Shown here: in pieces, positions 35,201 through 47,431 of the stretch
Layout of the letters: every line of letters begins with the position of its first letter
Position numbering within the stretch: position 1 is the first letter of the stretch
Source: Hyalella azteca
Lineage: Eukaryota > Arthropoda > Malacostraca > Amphipoda > Hyalellidae
NCBI RefSeq assembly: GCF_000764305.2
Contig: NW_025943805.1
Location: forward strand, 303,466 to 367,465
Direction: 5' to 3'
DNA: 64,000 nucleotides
Program-made: the position numbers and the translations under genes
Notes under the pieces: model-generated
Databases searched by the model: none
What the model was told of the DNA's origin: nothing
Seen by the model: only the letters and a program-made list of their open reading frames with translations

Positions 35201-36884
35201 GCATCACTCTGCCTATCATCAGTCCATTGTTAGCCTGGATCATTTTTGCATTTTACATCAAAGTTTTCCAATAGCAGAGAGTTTGGTGCCGGAACAAGGC
35301 CTGTCATCTGCTCATAAAGAGGCAAATATATAAGGAGGCAGTGACTCAGCACTTATTTCTACGGAAAACCAGCAAAAAATATCCGGATGAAGGAAGAAAA
35401 GTAGATGAGGAAGGTGATCGAATTATCCGCATGAGGACCAGTACAGGGCATTCGGTTGAAGAAAATATGACATAAAGGGAGCGGTTGTCTGAACATTTCG
35501 CTGATGCTTCGCTTCGCATCAACTGAAAATGAATGAGACGAACTATTTCGTGAACATTTTTACGAATGAATTCATGAAAAATCAATTTCAAGAATGAAAT
35601 CGTGAAAAATGTATGTCGTTTTAATTCGTGACACTTGTTTTCATTATCAATGTGATAGGAAATTTGAGTATAAGCACTTTTATTCGGTGCAAATTATTCG
35701 CATTATTCATACTTCTTACTATTTAACTAAATATTTCTAATGCTTATAAAACGACTAAGATGTACGTTAAACGTACGTTGAACTGAGCTTTGCGCACCAT
35801 ACCTCATGCAAGTAAGATCGTGTGTTTAAAGAATACTAGTCGATTTTTTAAATACTTTCGTTATTTTCAGGAGTTATAAATATTTTCCGAATTTCCTTGA
35901 AAACTCTTTCCAACCTCATACTTTTTACGTGGATACTTACAAGTCTTTATTAATATTAGAAGCTCAAGAGATGAAGGCTATGATGCCGGGTTCTGATTTC
36001 CACGAAATCTATTTCTGCCTCGTCATATTCGAGAAAATTTCTATGCACTGACCGTTCATAGAACGTCAACATGCACGGCCGTACATTTAAAGAAATTGAA
36101 CGTCATCGCGCCATCGTGTCCTTATCTCAACGTTCGTCATAAAAATGCTAATTTTTTTGGTAAGAAGTGATCAGGGTTTTGGCATACATTCTCCCTCAGC
36201 ACCGGAGGGAAAACGCAATTTTTACCCTAGTTATAAAAAATTTTCATTGAATGTTTAGCGAGCACATAAAACATTTATGAAAGACTTTCGCGTTACACTC
36301 ATGATGAAAGTTTAGGCCTTACACGGAAGAAAATTATAATATCAATAACATTCTCGTGATGGCCATTATTCAAAGCATTTGCTGAATATTGCTCGATCAT
36401 AAAACTATTTTTTTCACTATATAATCGAAGAATAACTTAATCTCAAACATCATCATGCTGGAAAGCTGCTTTTCAATAAGTGTAGTACGTATAGAAGCAG
36501 CAATGACGGATAAGGTTACTAAATGGAAAAATTATTCTACGAAATGAACCGAGCGTCAATGCTGACTCAAACCACAAAATTAAAATATGGCATGGGTTTA
36601 TCTCGAGATTTTTGTGAAAAACCGACAGAAAATGCTGTCAGAAAGATCAGTGGACGTTTCAGGAAAGCGTCAATCCCAAAAAAAATATGTAAACTTCAAC
36701 AGAATCACATTTTTTAATCAAAAAGCATGTAGAATCGACAAGTGCCTTGCACTAGGTATGAATTCTCGCTAATTAGCTAAAATATAAACTGGCTGATGAA
36801 CTTCGAAAAAATCACAGAGTTCTACAGAATCACACATATAGCAAGTTTATGAATGAAGAGGCAGACCTCGTCTTCAGAATCGCA
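32201..36884. other. non-coding stretch with scattered small frames
   Basis: GC-richer patches at 32240-32560, 33890-34030 and 34600-34680 carry frames of 60-82 codons of mixed composition on the minus strand (32306-32518, 33783-34031) without recognised domains. A near-consensus 18-nt microexon-like segment stands at 34473 (listed). GTACGTTAAACGTAC at about 35763 is a palindrome. Otherwise AT-rich. Confidence 0.35.
34473..34490 (+). CDS. possible 18-nt microexon
   Basis: CAAGTTTCTTTGCAG, a strong acceptor, is followed by only 18 bases (GACCAGTTTTCTTTTGAC, six codons in any frame alignment) and then the strong donor GTAAGCAAA. Microexons of this size exist in animal genes, but an acceptor-donor pair this close also arises by chance. 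There is no other coding evidence nearby. Confidence 0.13.
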
Positions 36885-37372
36885 GAATTCCGTTGACGTT
36901 GTAAGACTATAAATGGTCAAAACTCTTAAATAGTCGCAGAATTTCCTTATAACTGAGCAAGACTCCGAAAGAGCAGAATTCTTCATCAGAATTACATAAT
37001 TCCATCTTCAGAGAAGTTTCTGAAAGGACAGAACTCTTCATCCGAATTACAGAATTCCGTCTTCAGAGCAAGACTCTGAAAGGACAGAACTCTTCATTAG
37101 AATTACAGAATTCCATCTTCATAGTAAGACTCTGAAAGGACGGAACTCTTCATCAGAATTACAGAATTCCATCTTCAGCGTAAGACTCCGAAAATACGGA
37201 ACTCTTCATCAGAATTACAAAATTCCATCTTCAGAGCAAGACTCTGAAAGGACATAACCCTTCATCAGAATTACAGAATTCCATCTTCAGAGCAAGACTC
37301 TGAAAGGGCAGAACTCTTCATCAGAATTACAGGATTCCATCTTCAGAGCAACAAACTGAAATGACAGAAAAC
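36885..37372. repeat. 56-bp minisatellite, about 9 units
   Basis: Units start at 36939, 36997, 37052, 37108, 37164, 37220, 37276 and 37332, with 55-58-bp spacing settling to an exact 56. Each runs GAATTCCATCTTCAGAGCAA, GACTCTGAAAGGACAGAACT, CTTCATCAGAATTACA. Most units keep an EcoRI site (GAATTC). The left edge is degraded. Confidence 0.93.
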
Positions 37373-37391
37373 CAAGCCCCAGGCTATCGTA

Positions 37392-37568
37392 ATGACGAGC
37401 AGTGACGCAGCAGCCGTTGGGTACAAAAGTTCTGCCGGGCACGGAGCTCAGCGATGTCTCTGGCAGGTATTGACGATGTTTCTTCTTCTATCAACCGACG
37501 GTCTTACTTGTCATGCATGTTTGCCAGGGGCAACAAAAAGTCTTCTTGAAATCATCGTCTCTGATTAG
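37392..37568 (+). CDS. small ORF with hydrophobic segment and CxxC
   Basis: ATG at 37392 to TAG at 37566-37568 encodes 58 residues, beginning 20 bp after the 56-bp array in GC-richer DNA. The first 21 residues are polar and Ala/Ser rich. Then comes a hydrophobic LWQVLTMFLLL, then LTCHACLPGA. A signal-anchor followed by LxCxxC recalls the start of Ly6-like secreted or GPI-anchored proteins, but only two Cys are present, so this is a loose resemblance. A donor-like GTATTG after CTCTGGCAG would cut the frame before the hydrophobic part. Confidence 0.2.
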   Translation: MTSSDAAAVGYKSSAGHGAQRCLWQVLTMFLLLSTDGLTCHACLPGATKSLLEIIVSD

Positions 37569-37608
37569 ATAGATCCATGGAGTTCGATGGCATAGGCGTG
37601 AAACCTAG

Positions 37609-37833
37609 ATGGTAATCTTTCATCTCTTCATCATCTTTTCGCTGGAAGCCGCATATGGTGAACCATCATGGAGCTTTCCGTCAATATTTGGACACACAAT
37701 CTATTCAGCGCAGAATTGTTATTCGCGCGGCTCCCAAGATCATTGCAGGGCATGCAGGTTATGGAGAGCTTCAAAACACAGTAAATACATTTACTCGTCA
37801 TTTTTAACCATATCATTATCCTTCAAACATTAA
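37609..37833 (+). CDS. small secreted-protein-like ORF
   Basis: ATG at 37609 to TAA encodes 74 residues. The N-terminus MVIFHLFIIFSLEAAYG has the shape of a signal peptide with small residues at a plausible cleavage site. The mature part contains a short Cys cluster (NCYSRGSQDHCRACRLWR) and a Ser/Tyr/Lys-rich tail. It is unrecognised. It lies 40 bp after the preceding small ORF in the same GC-richer island (37380-37830), so the two could be exons of one transcript. A chance origin is equally possible. Confidence 0.22.
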   Translation: MVIFHLFIIFSLEAAYGEPSWSFPSIFGHTIYSAQNCYSRGSQDHCRACRLWRASKHSKYIYSSFLTISLSFKH

Positions 37834-38022
37834 AATTTCAACTCGAGATTGTTGGCACCAGTGCATGATTCTCTCATCATGCTGAAAAAATCGGGCATAT
37901 TTTTCTATTAATTTAGCGTTGTTTATTGTATCGAAATCGGATTTATTTGCATCTTACGCAGACATGGCAAATTGGCAACATCATCCTGCTGCTACAATGT
38001 AGCTCGTACGCTTTATAAAGCT

Positions 38023-38703
38023 GTTAAAATGAACCTACCGATGAAACGAAGTTTAAATTACCGATTACAAGTTCACTGATCGCAATCGTAAATCGGCTCA
38101 AAATTCATATAATTAGAACACGTATCGATTATAACAAAATCTTCATTAAACCACCACTTAAACTGAGATTCACTCATTAACGAACTTCACTAAAAATGCA
38201 TCTCATTATACCACTCTATTGCGAAGGTACACCGCCTGACGCATTCATTACGTCAAAACATGACGTGAAGAAAACAGGCAAAACTGGGCATTTTTCAGTG
38301 AGGAATTAGCTGATTTTTTTGAGTTGCACATGTGTTTTGAGTATGAAATTATTAGATAAAACAGTTTAAGTAAAAACAAGTAAAATAAAGTTGAAGTAAA
38401 TCAAGAGTTCATCAGGAAACACCAATACGCGATGCTGAGAGAGGCAGGTGTTTCTGATGTAGAAGACAAGCAGGTGTTGAGGGACACCTTTAATAAGAAC
38501 ACTACAGCAGTAATAATAACCCTAACTACCTATTTGTAGCCCTACCAGTATAGCATTAGGCACCCGAGCCTCTGTTGCAACATTCATCCCATCTAATTCC
38601 TTTGTTCCAGCAATAATAATAAAAATATAACTCAGTACTCACTGCAGTGAGTGACAGAGAGCGCATTTTCTCGTCGACGAAAACTTGAGGTCACGGACAC
38701 ACG

Positions 38704-38735
<32 letters not shown>

Positions 38736-39553
38736 GACATGGCGAGCACAATAGTGCATTTTTTCCATTAATGAGAAAATGCGCTAACAATAAACAAGAC
38801 ATAGAATATTTTCAAACCTTAGATAGCGCATTGCAACGAATATCAGTTATACTATTTGTTATAAATTGTTGGAGTTAAAATGAACCTACCGATGAAACGA
38901 AGTTTAAATTACCGATTACAAGTTCACTGATCGCAATCGTAAATCGGCTCAAAATTCATATAATTAGAACACGTATCGATTATAACAAAATCTTCATTAA
39001 ACCACCACTTAAACTGAGATTCACTCATTAACGAACTTCACTAAAAATGCATCTCATTATACCACTCTATTGCGAAGGTACACCGCCTGACGCATTCATT
39101 ACGTCAAAACATGACGTGAAGAAAACAGGCAAAACTGGGCATTTTTCAGTGAGGAATTAGCTGATTTTTTTGAGTTGCACATGTGTTTTGAGTATGAAAT
39201 TATTAGATAAAACAGTTTAAGTAAAAACAAGTAAAATAAAGTTGAAGTAAATCAAGAGTTCATCAGGAAACACCAATACGCGATGCTGAGAGAGGCAGGT
39301 GTTTCTGATGTAGAAGACAAGCAGGTGTTGAGGGACACCTTTAATAAGAACACTACAGCAGTAATAATAACCCTAACTACCTATTTGTAGCCCTACCAGT
39401 ATAGCATTAGGCACCCGAGCCTCTGTTGCAACATTCATCCCATCTAATTCCTTTGTTCCAGCAATAATAAAAAAATATAACTCAGTACTCACTGTAGTGA
39501 GTGACAGAGAGCGCATTTTCTCGTCGACGAAAACTTGAGGTCACGGACACACG

Positions 39554-39585
<32 letters not shown>

Positions 39586-39722
39586 GACATGGCGAGCACA
39601 ATAGTGCATTTTTTCCATTAATGAGAAAATGCGCTAACAATAAACAAGACATAGAATATTTTCAAACCTTAGATAGCGCATTGCAACGAATATCAGTTAT
39701 ACTATTTGTTATAAATTGTTGG
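38023..39722. repeat. 850-bp near-identical tandem duplication
   Basis: Copy 1 (38023-38872) and copy 2 (38874-39722) both begin GTTAAAATGAACCTACCGAT and end TATAAATTGTTGG. Visible differences are very few: a base lost in the AATAATAATAAAA run and a C-to-T change in the palindrome near the 3' third. Each copy contains a GACA microsatellite (about 38706-38735 and its counterpart) and a frame of 75 codons that ends within the copy. The near identity means either a recent duplication or an assembly artefact. Confidence 0.95.
38637..38652. repeat. 16-bp perfect palindrome plus 13-bp inverted pair
   Basis: ACTCACTGCAGTGAGT is a perfect palindrome. The second copy (39487-39502) has it broken by one base. 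Immediately after it, AGCGCATTTTCTC (38660-38672) pairs with GAGAAAATGCGCT (38773-38785), enclosing the GACA repeat. The same arrangement is in the second copy. This looks like the folded core of a short non-autonomous element carried inside the duplication. Confidence 0.6.
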
Positions 39723-40671
39723 TTATAATAGTATTAATTAATACAATGTGCTGCCGGTGATTGTTTCGGTTTAGCCATTAATTTAAGGTACACATTTCGA
39801 ATACCTAACATCGTAGCATCATGATGTATCAATGCTACCACCAATATAACTTCTATAAGGTCTAAATCAGAATTTTCTACTACTGAATACTTAACGCATG
39901 GAAATTAAGCCAGGCTAGAACAAAATTACGCCAACGGTTCCGCAATAAAATAAATAATTAATATAAGTTCACGTCACAGAAGTCTCCTCCGTAATAACCA
40001 TTGAATCAATGATTTTATTCTATTTTTTTTATACGTGAATAAACTTTATTATATTATATATTATCTCTGGATCATTATACAAACTCATTTATGGTTTTCG
40101 TGAAATACTCTTCGCAAATTGTATTCACATGTTATTTAGATTCAAATCCTAAAATATAAATATTAATTGCATTCATTTTCAATAAAAGGAAATCAGGGTT
40201 TCTTTTCTTTTGTCCACAGTCCTGTCACTATGAATCTTCTCATTAAAAACCACGGCAAGAATATCCTATCTGGCAATAATAAGATGCCATGAAGACTTAT
40301 TAAACTTATTTCAAAAATATCATGGCGAACGAGGCGCCTGAATGCAGCGGCGATTACTTGGACTATCACAAGGATCAGTTCATGTCTGGTTACGAGGGGT
40401 GATCGAAGAGCCTCATTTATTCTGCATAGAGTCATTTAGTTACGCTTTTACAGAAGCTTTTGGCCGCTCTTTGAAGCAGCCCGGCGGTCACGACCTGGTC
40501 TTGCGTTACCACCTTAAAAATATTCTTCTAATCACAGACGCTCAATGATAAGCTATTGCACGGCCATCGGTCATCCTGCAATATTTTGTAAGTGCGTCGG
40601 CTATGAGGTGCTCAGCTAAACCGAGGCCGGTGTGCGGGGGCTGGTGCTCGAAAATCTTGCAGTTTTTAAGT

Positions 40672-40750
40672 TAGTTAAGTTTTAAGTTTTTTAAGTTAGT
40701 TAGTTAAGTTTTTTAAGTTAGTTAAGTATGTTAAGTTAAGTTAAGTTTAT
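40672..40750. repeat. TTAAG/TTAG simple-sequence run
   Basis: Irregular repeats of TTAAGTTAG and TTAAGTTTT follow a GC-rich patch, recalling the simple tail of a retroposed element. The body is not recognised. Confidence 0.75.
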
Positions 40751-41420
40751 GTTTGCAACCTATGCATGAAAGGTGCGGCCTTGCCGGCCATCTTTTCACC
40801 ATAAAAATTAATTTACAAAAATTTTTCTGATTTTATTCTGATCGGCATTAAACATTATAAAATTTATTATAAGTCTCCCATTAAATAAAAAACATAACGA
40901 CGAAAATTATTCTTCACAAGATATCTTCCATGAAAGTTGATGGTTAAGTTCTAAACTAATCTTTGTAAGTCTAAATCCTTGCACACACCAGCCTCTCGTT
41001 AATTAACTGGAGCAAGAAATTGATTGGCATTGTCCTTAACGCACCGTATCACCATCGATATGATCGCTGTTGGATGGAAGGGCTTGTGTGGGGCACGAAT
41101 TTCAGATCAATCCGACGGCCAATATACGATCAAGATTATATATAACAACGAAATAAATATCGTGCTTCAATATGAATATCTACATAAACCACAGCGAATT
41201 GGTGATCATAAATAAGCCATTTTATTAATTCGAATGTAATTGATTTATGCGGCACACTATCGATAAAACTTTAATTATGTTTTGAAGATAATTTTCGTAT
41301 GGTTATTTCGACTTTTAAAATGAAAGATTGAATTGTTCAAAGAAAATTTTTGTAGAAATAAGCAGCGTTGTATGGAGCACGAAAAATGACCGACATTGAA
41401 ATCAATTCCCATTTATTTTC

Positions 41421-41659
41421 ATGGACATCAATAGCACTTCATCAAGAAGCAATCAGCTTCGAAGCAATCAGTTCGTGTCCCGATATCTGTTTGCAATCGT
41501 TACCGGTGATAGAGGCCTAAAATCAATTAGGCATGCAATAAATCTAGCATTGTTTTCTAAAGAAGCTCCTGAGCTTCTCCCTAGTCTTCGATTAGTTTCG
41601 CCATGCACGCGCTCGGTCCATGGCTTTCTATTTCATAAATACTTTTTGGCAACAACGAA
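41421..41659 (+). CDS. candidate coding exon ending at a GTGAGT donor
   Basis: A plus frame from ATG 41421 is open to 41663. It runs to ACGAA followed by the donor GTGAGTGTAG at 41660. Inside it, TTGTTTTCTAAAG (near 41561) could serve as an acceptor for a shorter exon in the same frame, which would encode APELLPSLRLVSPCTRSVHG and about a dozen further residues. The composition is balanced and the start is Ser/Asn rich. The product is unrecognised; it could be a first coding exon or chance. Confidence 0.22.
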
Positions 41660-42312
41660 GTGAGTGTAGCTGAGAAATGTGTGGTCGTCTTTAACAACTG
41701 GTAATTGAAAATTGAATGCGTCATGATTGATTTTTGCAAAAAAAAACAGGAAGTTGAAGCATTACAATAACTATTTTTAAACAATTTATGAACGATTTGT
41801 TCACGTTAAATTGGAGCATGAGATTTGTTCGAGGATTTCAATAGACGTAGACTAAGATAACTGACGCAAAAAATCCTTTGATTGTATTATATCAAACTAG
41901 AATTTAATCTCTTCAATTACATAAGATGAATTTAAGCCTCCAGATTCCAAAATATGAATTTCTTTTGCAACAAAACGGTTGAAAGTTTTAATTATACACA
42001 ATTTCAATGCTGCTCAATTTTCCGAATCATGAAACATTTTTTTCGGAAGCGTGCAAAAAATGTTGATGAACAGTCATTTCGGAGGTGAATATTTCAGTGG
42101 AGTCTGATATTATAATTCTTGTGAATTTTGCGATTGCTGATACAATTTTCGGCAGCCGAGAACCCCACAATCATGTTACATGTACACGATACCTTTCCGT
42201 AACATCAAGTTAGAAAACTGGCTTCACTTCGGTACCTCTGAACATATAAGCCAACGTATTTGCAACTAAAATGCTCAAGACACAAGCCATTTCTTAAAGT
42301 GCAAGAAAACTT

Positions 42313-42456
42313 GGCTCATACTTTCAAAACTCGCTAAGTGAACGTAAGTACTCACGATCTATTTTCTTGTCTATGATTGGTGGATTCTGCTTGAAAGGCC
42401 ATCAATGATTGGCTGATGAACTTACGATCTCTTAACTTTTTTTGAAAGTATAGGCC
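42313..42456. mobile_element. MITE-like short inverted-repeat element
   Basis: GGCTCATACTTTCAAAA at the left matches the reverse complement of TTTTGAAAGTATAGGCC at the right with two mismatches. Weaker inverted similarity (GAACGTAAGT versus ACTTACGATC) extends inwards to about 38 bp. At about 144 bp with no ORF it has the shape of a MITE. No unambiguous target duplication could be fixed, so the family is not assigned. Confidence 0.4.
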
Positions 42457-45259
42457 CTGGGCTCCAAGTATAAACCCTAAATCGCACCCAAAGAAGCAGT
42501 AGCTCATAACCTTATTACACACCCGCAATATGGCCGCACTCTAAATCTTGAAGCACCAACACAACATGGTCATTGATCTCCAGATCTGAGCCTGTATCTT
42601 AGTAGCCTCAGGGCCCTGTACCACTTAGCTGACCAGGGCAGAAAGTTCCCTGGTACGAGTGCCATAATTCATAGTTCTGGCTACCTGGTGCTCACTGTCT
42701 TCCTAATGATAGAGACTTTACTATACTATAGCCTCTTACGTTTTATTATTTTCCAGACAGATAGCCTTTGGCGTTCCCCTGGATAGCGCGACGTAGCTGT
42801 GTTACTATATCGTCTCCTATGTAATCTACGTTCTGAAAAAATAGACTTCGTCTAATTTCTCAGATTTGCCCAAAAGAGGCATTAAAATAAATAATTCTTA
42901 AATAACATATAATTGAAATATCTCGAATAAATTGTACAGATTTATTCCCATTTGAACAGGTGTTAAGAGTGTCATTAATTTGTTCTCAAATGATTTTTTT
43001 TTCTCCTATTAAGAGTATTTTTTGCATGAGCTCTAGAGGAATTTAGACTTCAATGAAGACTACAATTCGTAATCACCACGATGTTAAGTAGAGTAAGATC
43101 TTACAAGATCCTGCTCAGAAGAGAGATCTTTGTGTTGAATATAATCCTACAGACCAGAGAGGCAAGGTCTTGACGTCTCATCGAATAAAGGGTCTTAAAT
43201 CAAATCTAGGCTGCCGAGATCTATGAGCTATGAACTGGACGAACTGCCGTAATGAGCTAGACCTCATGTCTTACACTTGCTATAGAGAAGTCTTCTATCC
43301 TAGTGTCTTCTTATAACGATCTTATTATTCTTGAAATCATGTGAGAGTTCATACTCGATCTACAGAGATTGTTTGACTATCGGTCTTGATGGAGGGGGAT
43401 TTTTTTTCAGCTCACCGTTCATACCTGATTTAAGTAGTTTTTAGCATCTAAATGTTTTCATTGCAAAGCGTGATCTCAAACATTGGCTTTAAGAACTAAA
43501 CTCCTGGCACAGACTTCGATAATTACGCAATAATTGACAACACATTCATCGATTAACTCCATAATAATTTTGCAAAGTTAAAACTTACTGTTAGAATCGC
43601 CATATAAATTATAACTATTTTAAAGCTTCATCAAGTAAGGAATAAAAAAACTAACTATATTTTTTACGAATATCAAATATTTTCTAACATCCAGGCACTA
43701 AATTTTGTAAAGGCACTAGAGTTTTGAAAGATTTTAAGGCCTGCCAGCGAAAGGTTTTGAAAATACTGAGACAGACGTACTCGCTAGCACGCACCATTTG
43801 CATGCAAACCGAGAAACCACTGGAGGCTGGAATGCAAATCTTAAGAGCTGGTAATTATTGGTTCAGAGGTACTATTTTTGACCTTTTACAGACTTAATGA
43901 TGGCACTCAGAGGTTGGTTCTTCGTGCTGGGAAGCTGGCGTCCCAAACCTTCCTAGGAGTTGACAAAATTGATGTTCGGGTGTTCGGCTTTGGAGTTTCC
44001 ATAATATGCGTGAACATGCATGCATGCAAGGATTGCTAAAGCAGGTTGCAAATTTATTCCACCGTAGAAGTTTCATGCCCGCAAATCCCGAGCCGTTAGA
44101 GACCTGCAGGACAACCGAGAACCTGAGAAATGTGTTCATTTCATACAGAAGAAAGAGCGTGTTTGGAAAGTGTAATTTACCCCCAAATCTTAAAATTTTG
44201 TATTTAAGACCTAAGCTGACATGTTCATATATTTACCTAGATGAATTATTGACAAATGAATATAATGAAATAATATGAATGAAAGCTAGAACGAACGCAT
44301 TTCAGTGAGCAGTGAATTGTATCTTATGCGATGGAATGAGATCCGCAATGTAATAAATGGTTAAGCAAAACTACTGTGCAATCATGCAAGTAGGGAAGAT
44401 GCATCAAGTCGTCAATTTTAGAACCGAACGAGTAGATGTTGCTATGTTTCAAGGGATTATGAGTCAAATGAGAACACTGTTCCAAAGTAAATAACAAATT
44501 TTGCATCATTATTAATAATTTTTCCCGCAATATAGGAGGCTATCCATTAACCATCAGGATTTTCAACGGACAAGTTTGGCTTCAAAACGACATGATCTAG
44601 ACAGGTGTTCAAAAAAATATGATATAGCCAGGTGTTCAAATTCTAAGCACAATTTTTTAGCTGGCTGACTAATGGTCCATAAATTTCGATTATTTTCAAT
44701 CGTAGCCGATTATCCACCGGTAATTTTCAACAGGGTATGAGGCCTATAGGTCGCTAATGATGACCAAAGTTCCAGCATAGCAATCGACTAGCATGGGCCT
44801 CGTCTAATGGTGGAATTTGAAGATGCCTTCGCTGACCGGCGAGGTGTTTTAATGAGGGAGTTTGTAATTACCTAGCGTGCGATACACTGTGCCAGGTACA
44901 AGGATGACCGAGAAATTATAGGTCTCATGACCGTCACGAATATTCAATGGGTATTCGTTGTGTTATAATTACATATAATTACCGTACGATAGCTGATGCT
45001 TCGTCATAGAAGCCGAAGACGTACATGGTAGACGCGTTTGGATCAGGCTTAAAAATCTAGTTCAGCTTAGTTAGTTTTTAATTACAAATTCACTTAACTA
45101 ATTTCCAAATCTATTAATGAAGAGGAATATATTGTGGGATCAATTATCATTGATTAATATAGTAACTTGACTAATAACGCTAGGAATATAAATACCTCAG
45201 CATTTTTTTAGTGTTTATGCAGGCACTACATTAGATATTTTTGATGATATGTTTGCTGA

Positions 45260-45517
45260 TTATACATTATTGACATCCTGGATATAATAATGCAATTGCA
45301 CAGTGAAATAATATAAATTTCCATTGACTTTTTTCAAGAAAAAACTTTCCAAAACTTCATTAATTCGATCCTGAGTTTGATCCTGAAATTCAGACGATGG
45401 ATGCGAACGGTCGGTAATCATAGCTTCTGAAATGATTGCAGATCCGCGACAAGCATAACAATCAGTGCAGGATCCTCGACATAAAACAATGCCAAGCATC
45501 AATGATGCTCTAAACAC
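45260..45517 (-). CDS. Cys-rich-start ORF, unrecognised
   Basis: A minus frame of 85 codons (alternative start at 45517, first ATG two codons past RAS-L) reads LMLGIVLCRGSCTDCYACRG, then a Ser/Glu/Gln-rich region and an amphipathic segment. GTTTAG just upstream could act as an acceptor. The N-terminal hydrophobic-plus-Cys pattern resembles a secreted or zinc-binding segment, but no family is recognised and codons are AT-ending like the background. Confidence 0.17.
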   Translation of the reverse strand: MFRASLMLGIVLCRGSCTDCYACRGSAIISEAMITDRSHPSSEFQDQTQDRINEVLESFFLKKVNGNLYYFTVQLHYYIQDVNNV

Positions 45518-46720
45518 TCTACTGTTGCTATGAAGTGTGTATTTATAGCATGTAAATTAGGAAACTTGGTTTCCTCAATCGAATACATGTCGATCGATAT
45601 CAGATATTTAATAGTAAGTAGGAAATATCCGACTCCATACCATACCCAAACCTTATGTACTCCTTGAACATTATTAATGGACCCTCACCCTGATTGCTCG
45701 ACAATTAAGGCCTTTGTGCTAATGTACAGAAGAGACTTAGAAGCGGTCCATATGGTTCCGGAACAATTTTTCAAACTCAAGGCAATGACTTGCATCATAA
45801 TAATTATCTTAACAGATTAATGATGCTCTGTGCCGAAAATTTCTCTGTGCCGAAATTATGGCATGCATTCTGCGGTCATCAATAACGCTTACTCATGAGT
45901 CTCTTCCTTGCTTACATAGAAAATAGTAGCCTAGTGAACTTGTCATCAACACGTTCATCAATAATAAGATGTTTGGCGCTGTCAAGCATATTCTCCAGCA
46001 TGAATCATGCTCGACCACTGCGCGCGTAGGAATGCTCTGTTCCAAAGGCATCTTCGATAAGCAATACACAACCAAGTTAGTTACAACAGTTGTAAGCAAA
46101 TAATCTCGTTGCGGCAGATAGAATCGTCGAGATAGAGAGAAAAGTATTCACAATTGCAATGAAATGTTTCAAGATAAATCAGTTTGTATTTTTCATGCAC
46201 GTTGTTTCAACTCAAAATCATTGGTTATTTGTTCTTCTTTATTTGAGTTCCTAATAAACGCATTTTACTGCAAATTTTTTGACCGTGTTTTTAGAAGCAA
46301 TGTTTATCCCCATGCTAAGATTGGCAATCGTTCTCCTGGGGTATATTTAAATTTCAAATCAACATTTCAATTCACCAGTTGCATTTATAGGTCTAATGGA
46401 GGACTTCAACTATGGTCTAATGGAGTTTCATATCGTCACAAAACTATGGTTAACCTATCAAGGTACTTCTAAAAAATAAATTTTCATATAATTATAGATT
46501 CAACTGAGCAAGCATTACGAAATGTGAATCTATGCAAACAACCAACAGCACTAAAGCTCTCTGAAAAATATAATATAATATTATATGATAAAAACGACCA
46601 TACCTCGGTCACCACGTGGCCAGTCATAACCCACACAAATTTTTTATAACGTAATCATCTGCCCGGTCTGTCCAGTTGAGAGGCGCGCACGCTGTATCTT
46701 TGCTATCTTCTCGGAGCTAA

Positions 46721-46734
46721 GCTTCAGCTGAAGC
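46721..46734. promoter_or_regulatory. 14-bp palindrome with E-box core
   Basis: GCTTCAGCTGAAGC is a perfect palindrome centred on CAGCTG, the class bound by bHLH dimers. TATAAGG follows 4 bp later and a GC-rich run after that. Function is inferred only from layout. Confidence 0.15.
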
Positions 46735-47431
46735 CATTATAAGGAATTAGTGAAGCAGCGGGGCGCAGGCGAAGGCGATAAAGACTTCTGAAGAAGCTCT
46801 CAGATCGTGACTTGGGCTTAGAGAAGAAAAATAGACCTCAATTTGACGGCTTTCGTTGATCTGGAAGTCGTCACGATATCGCCGAATAATGGAACGCTAG
46901 CCCCACTGAGCGCCTGATCAGATCGTGTATCCTCTTAGGGTCTGCAATGTCTTATTTCCTCGTTTTTATTATTTGAACAGTTCTTCATAAAAGTATTGTT
47001 GAAGAGCAACTTTGATACATGATATATTTTATTATTGAGCCTAGATTTATAGTGTTAAATTTTTCGAATAAAGTTTTTCGGTGCTTCGGTAATGGCTTTA
47101 CATTTTTATTCAATTGTGTGAGTAGATAATTCGTGAATGAGTGACTATTATTTTCTGGGCTTATTCACAGATTTGGATGTTCACCATATTTTCATTCACA
47201 GAAAATAGAACGTAAATTTCTAGTCGTCATAAAACACGCGTAAACATTTCATTTAAATTGAGACTTTTCAACAATAATTTTAGTCAGTTACGACACCTTC
47301 CAACAATAATTATATCTATCACGGAAATTCGGTGGCCAGTCTAAACCATTAGTTTCGATGTGCTAACGTATTAGTGCGTGCAGTCTTCAGGCGTCGTATA
47401 AAACACGGTGTTCCGTTTCGCCAGATAAGAA

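Larger units (their letters stand above)
39723..42312. other. non-coding stretch
   Basis: AT-rich with a GC-richer patch at 40320-40660. ATG 40323 opens a 26-codon acidic frame there, and two longer frames overlap on opposite strands (40342 plus, 40193-40435 minus). None is recognised. A TTAAG-type simple repeat and the exon candidate at 41421 are listed separately. Confidence 0.4.
42457..47431. other. non-coding stretch
   Basis: AT-rich with GC-richer parts at 42540-42800, 43720-44160 and 46600-46930. The last contains a CACGTG E-box (46613-46618), a 14-bp palindrome GCTTCAGCTGAAGC (46721-46734) and a TATAAGG at about 46738, a loosely promoter-like cluster without an identified gene. The 102-codon plus frame at 46164 has the Phe/Ser/Asn bias of random frames. 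Confidence 0.35.

Noticed and set aside
38651..39728. Two identical 75-residue ORFs with an Asp-Arg-Gln-Thr run
   Set aside because: They lie inside the duplicated 850 bp and cross the GACA microsatellite and inverted 13-mers; element debris rather than paired genes.
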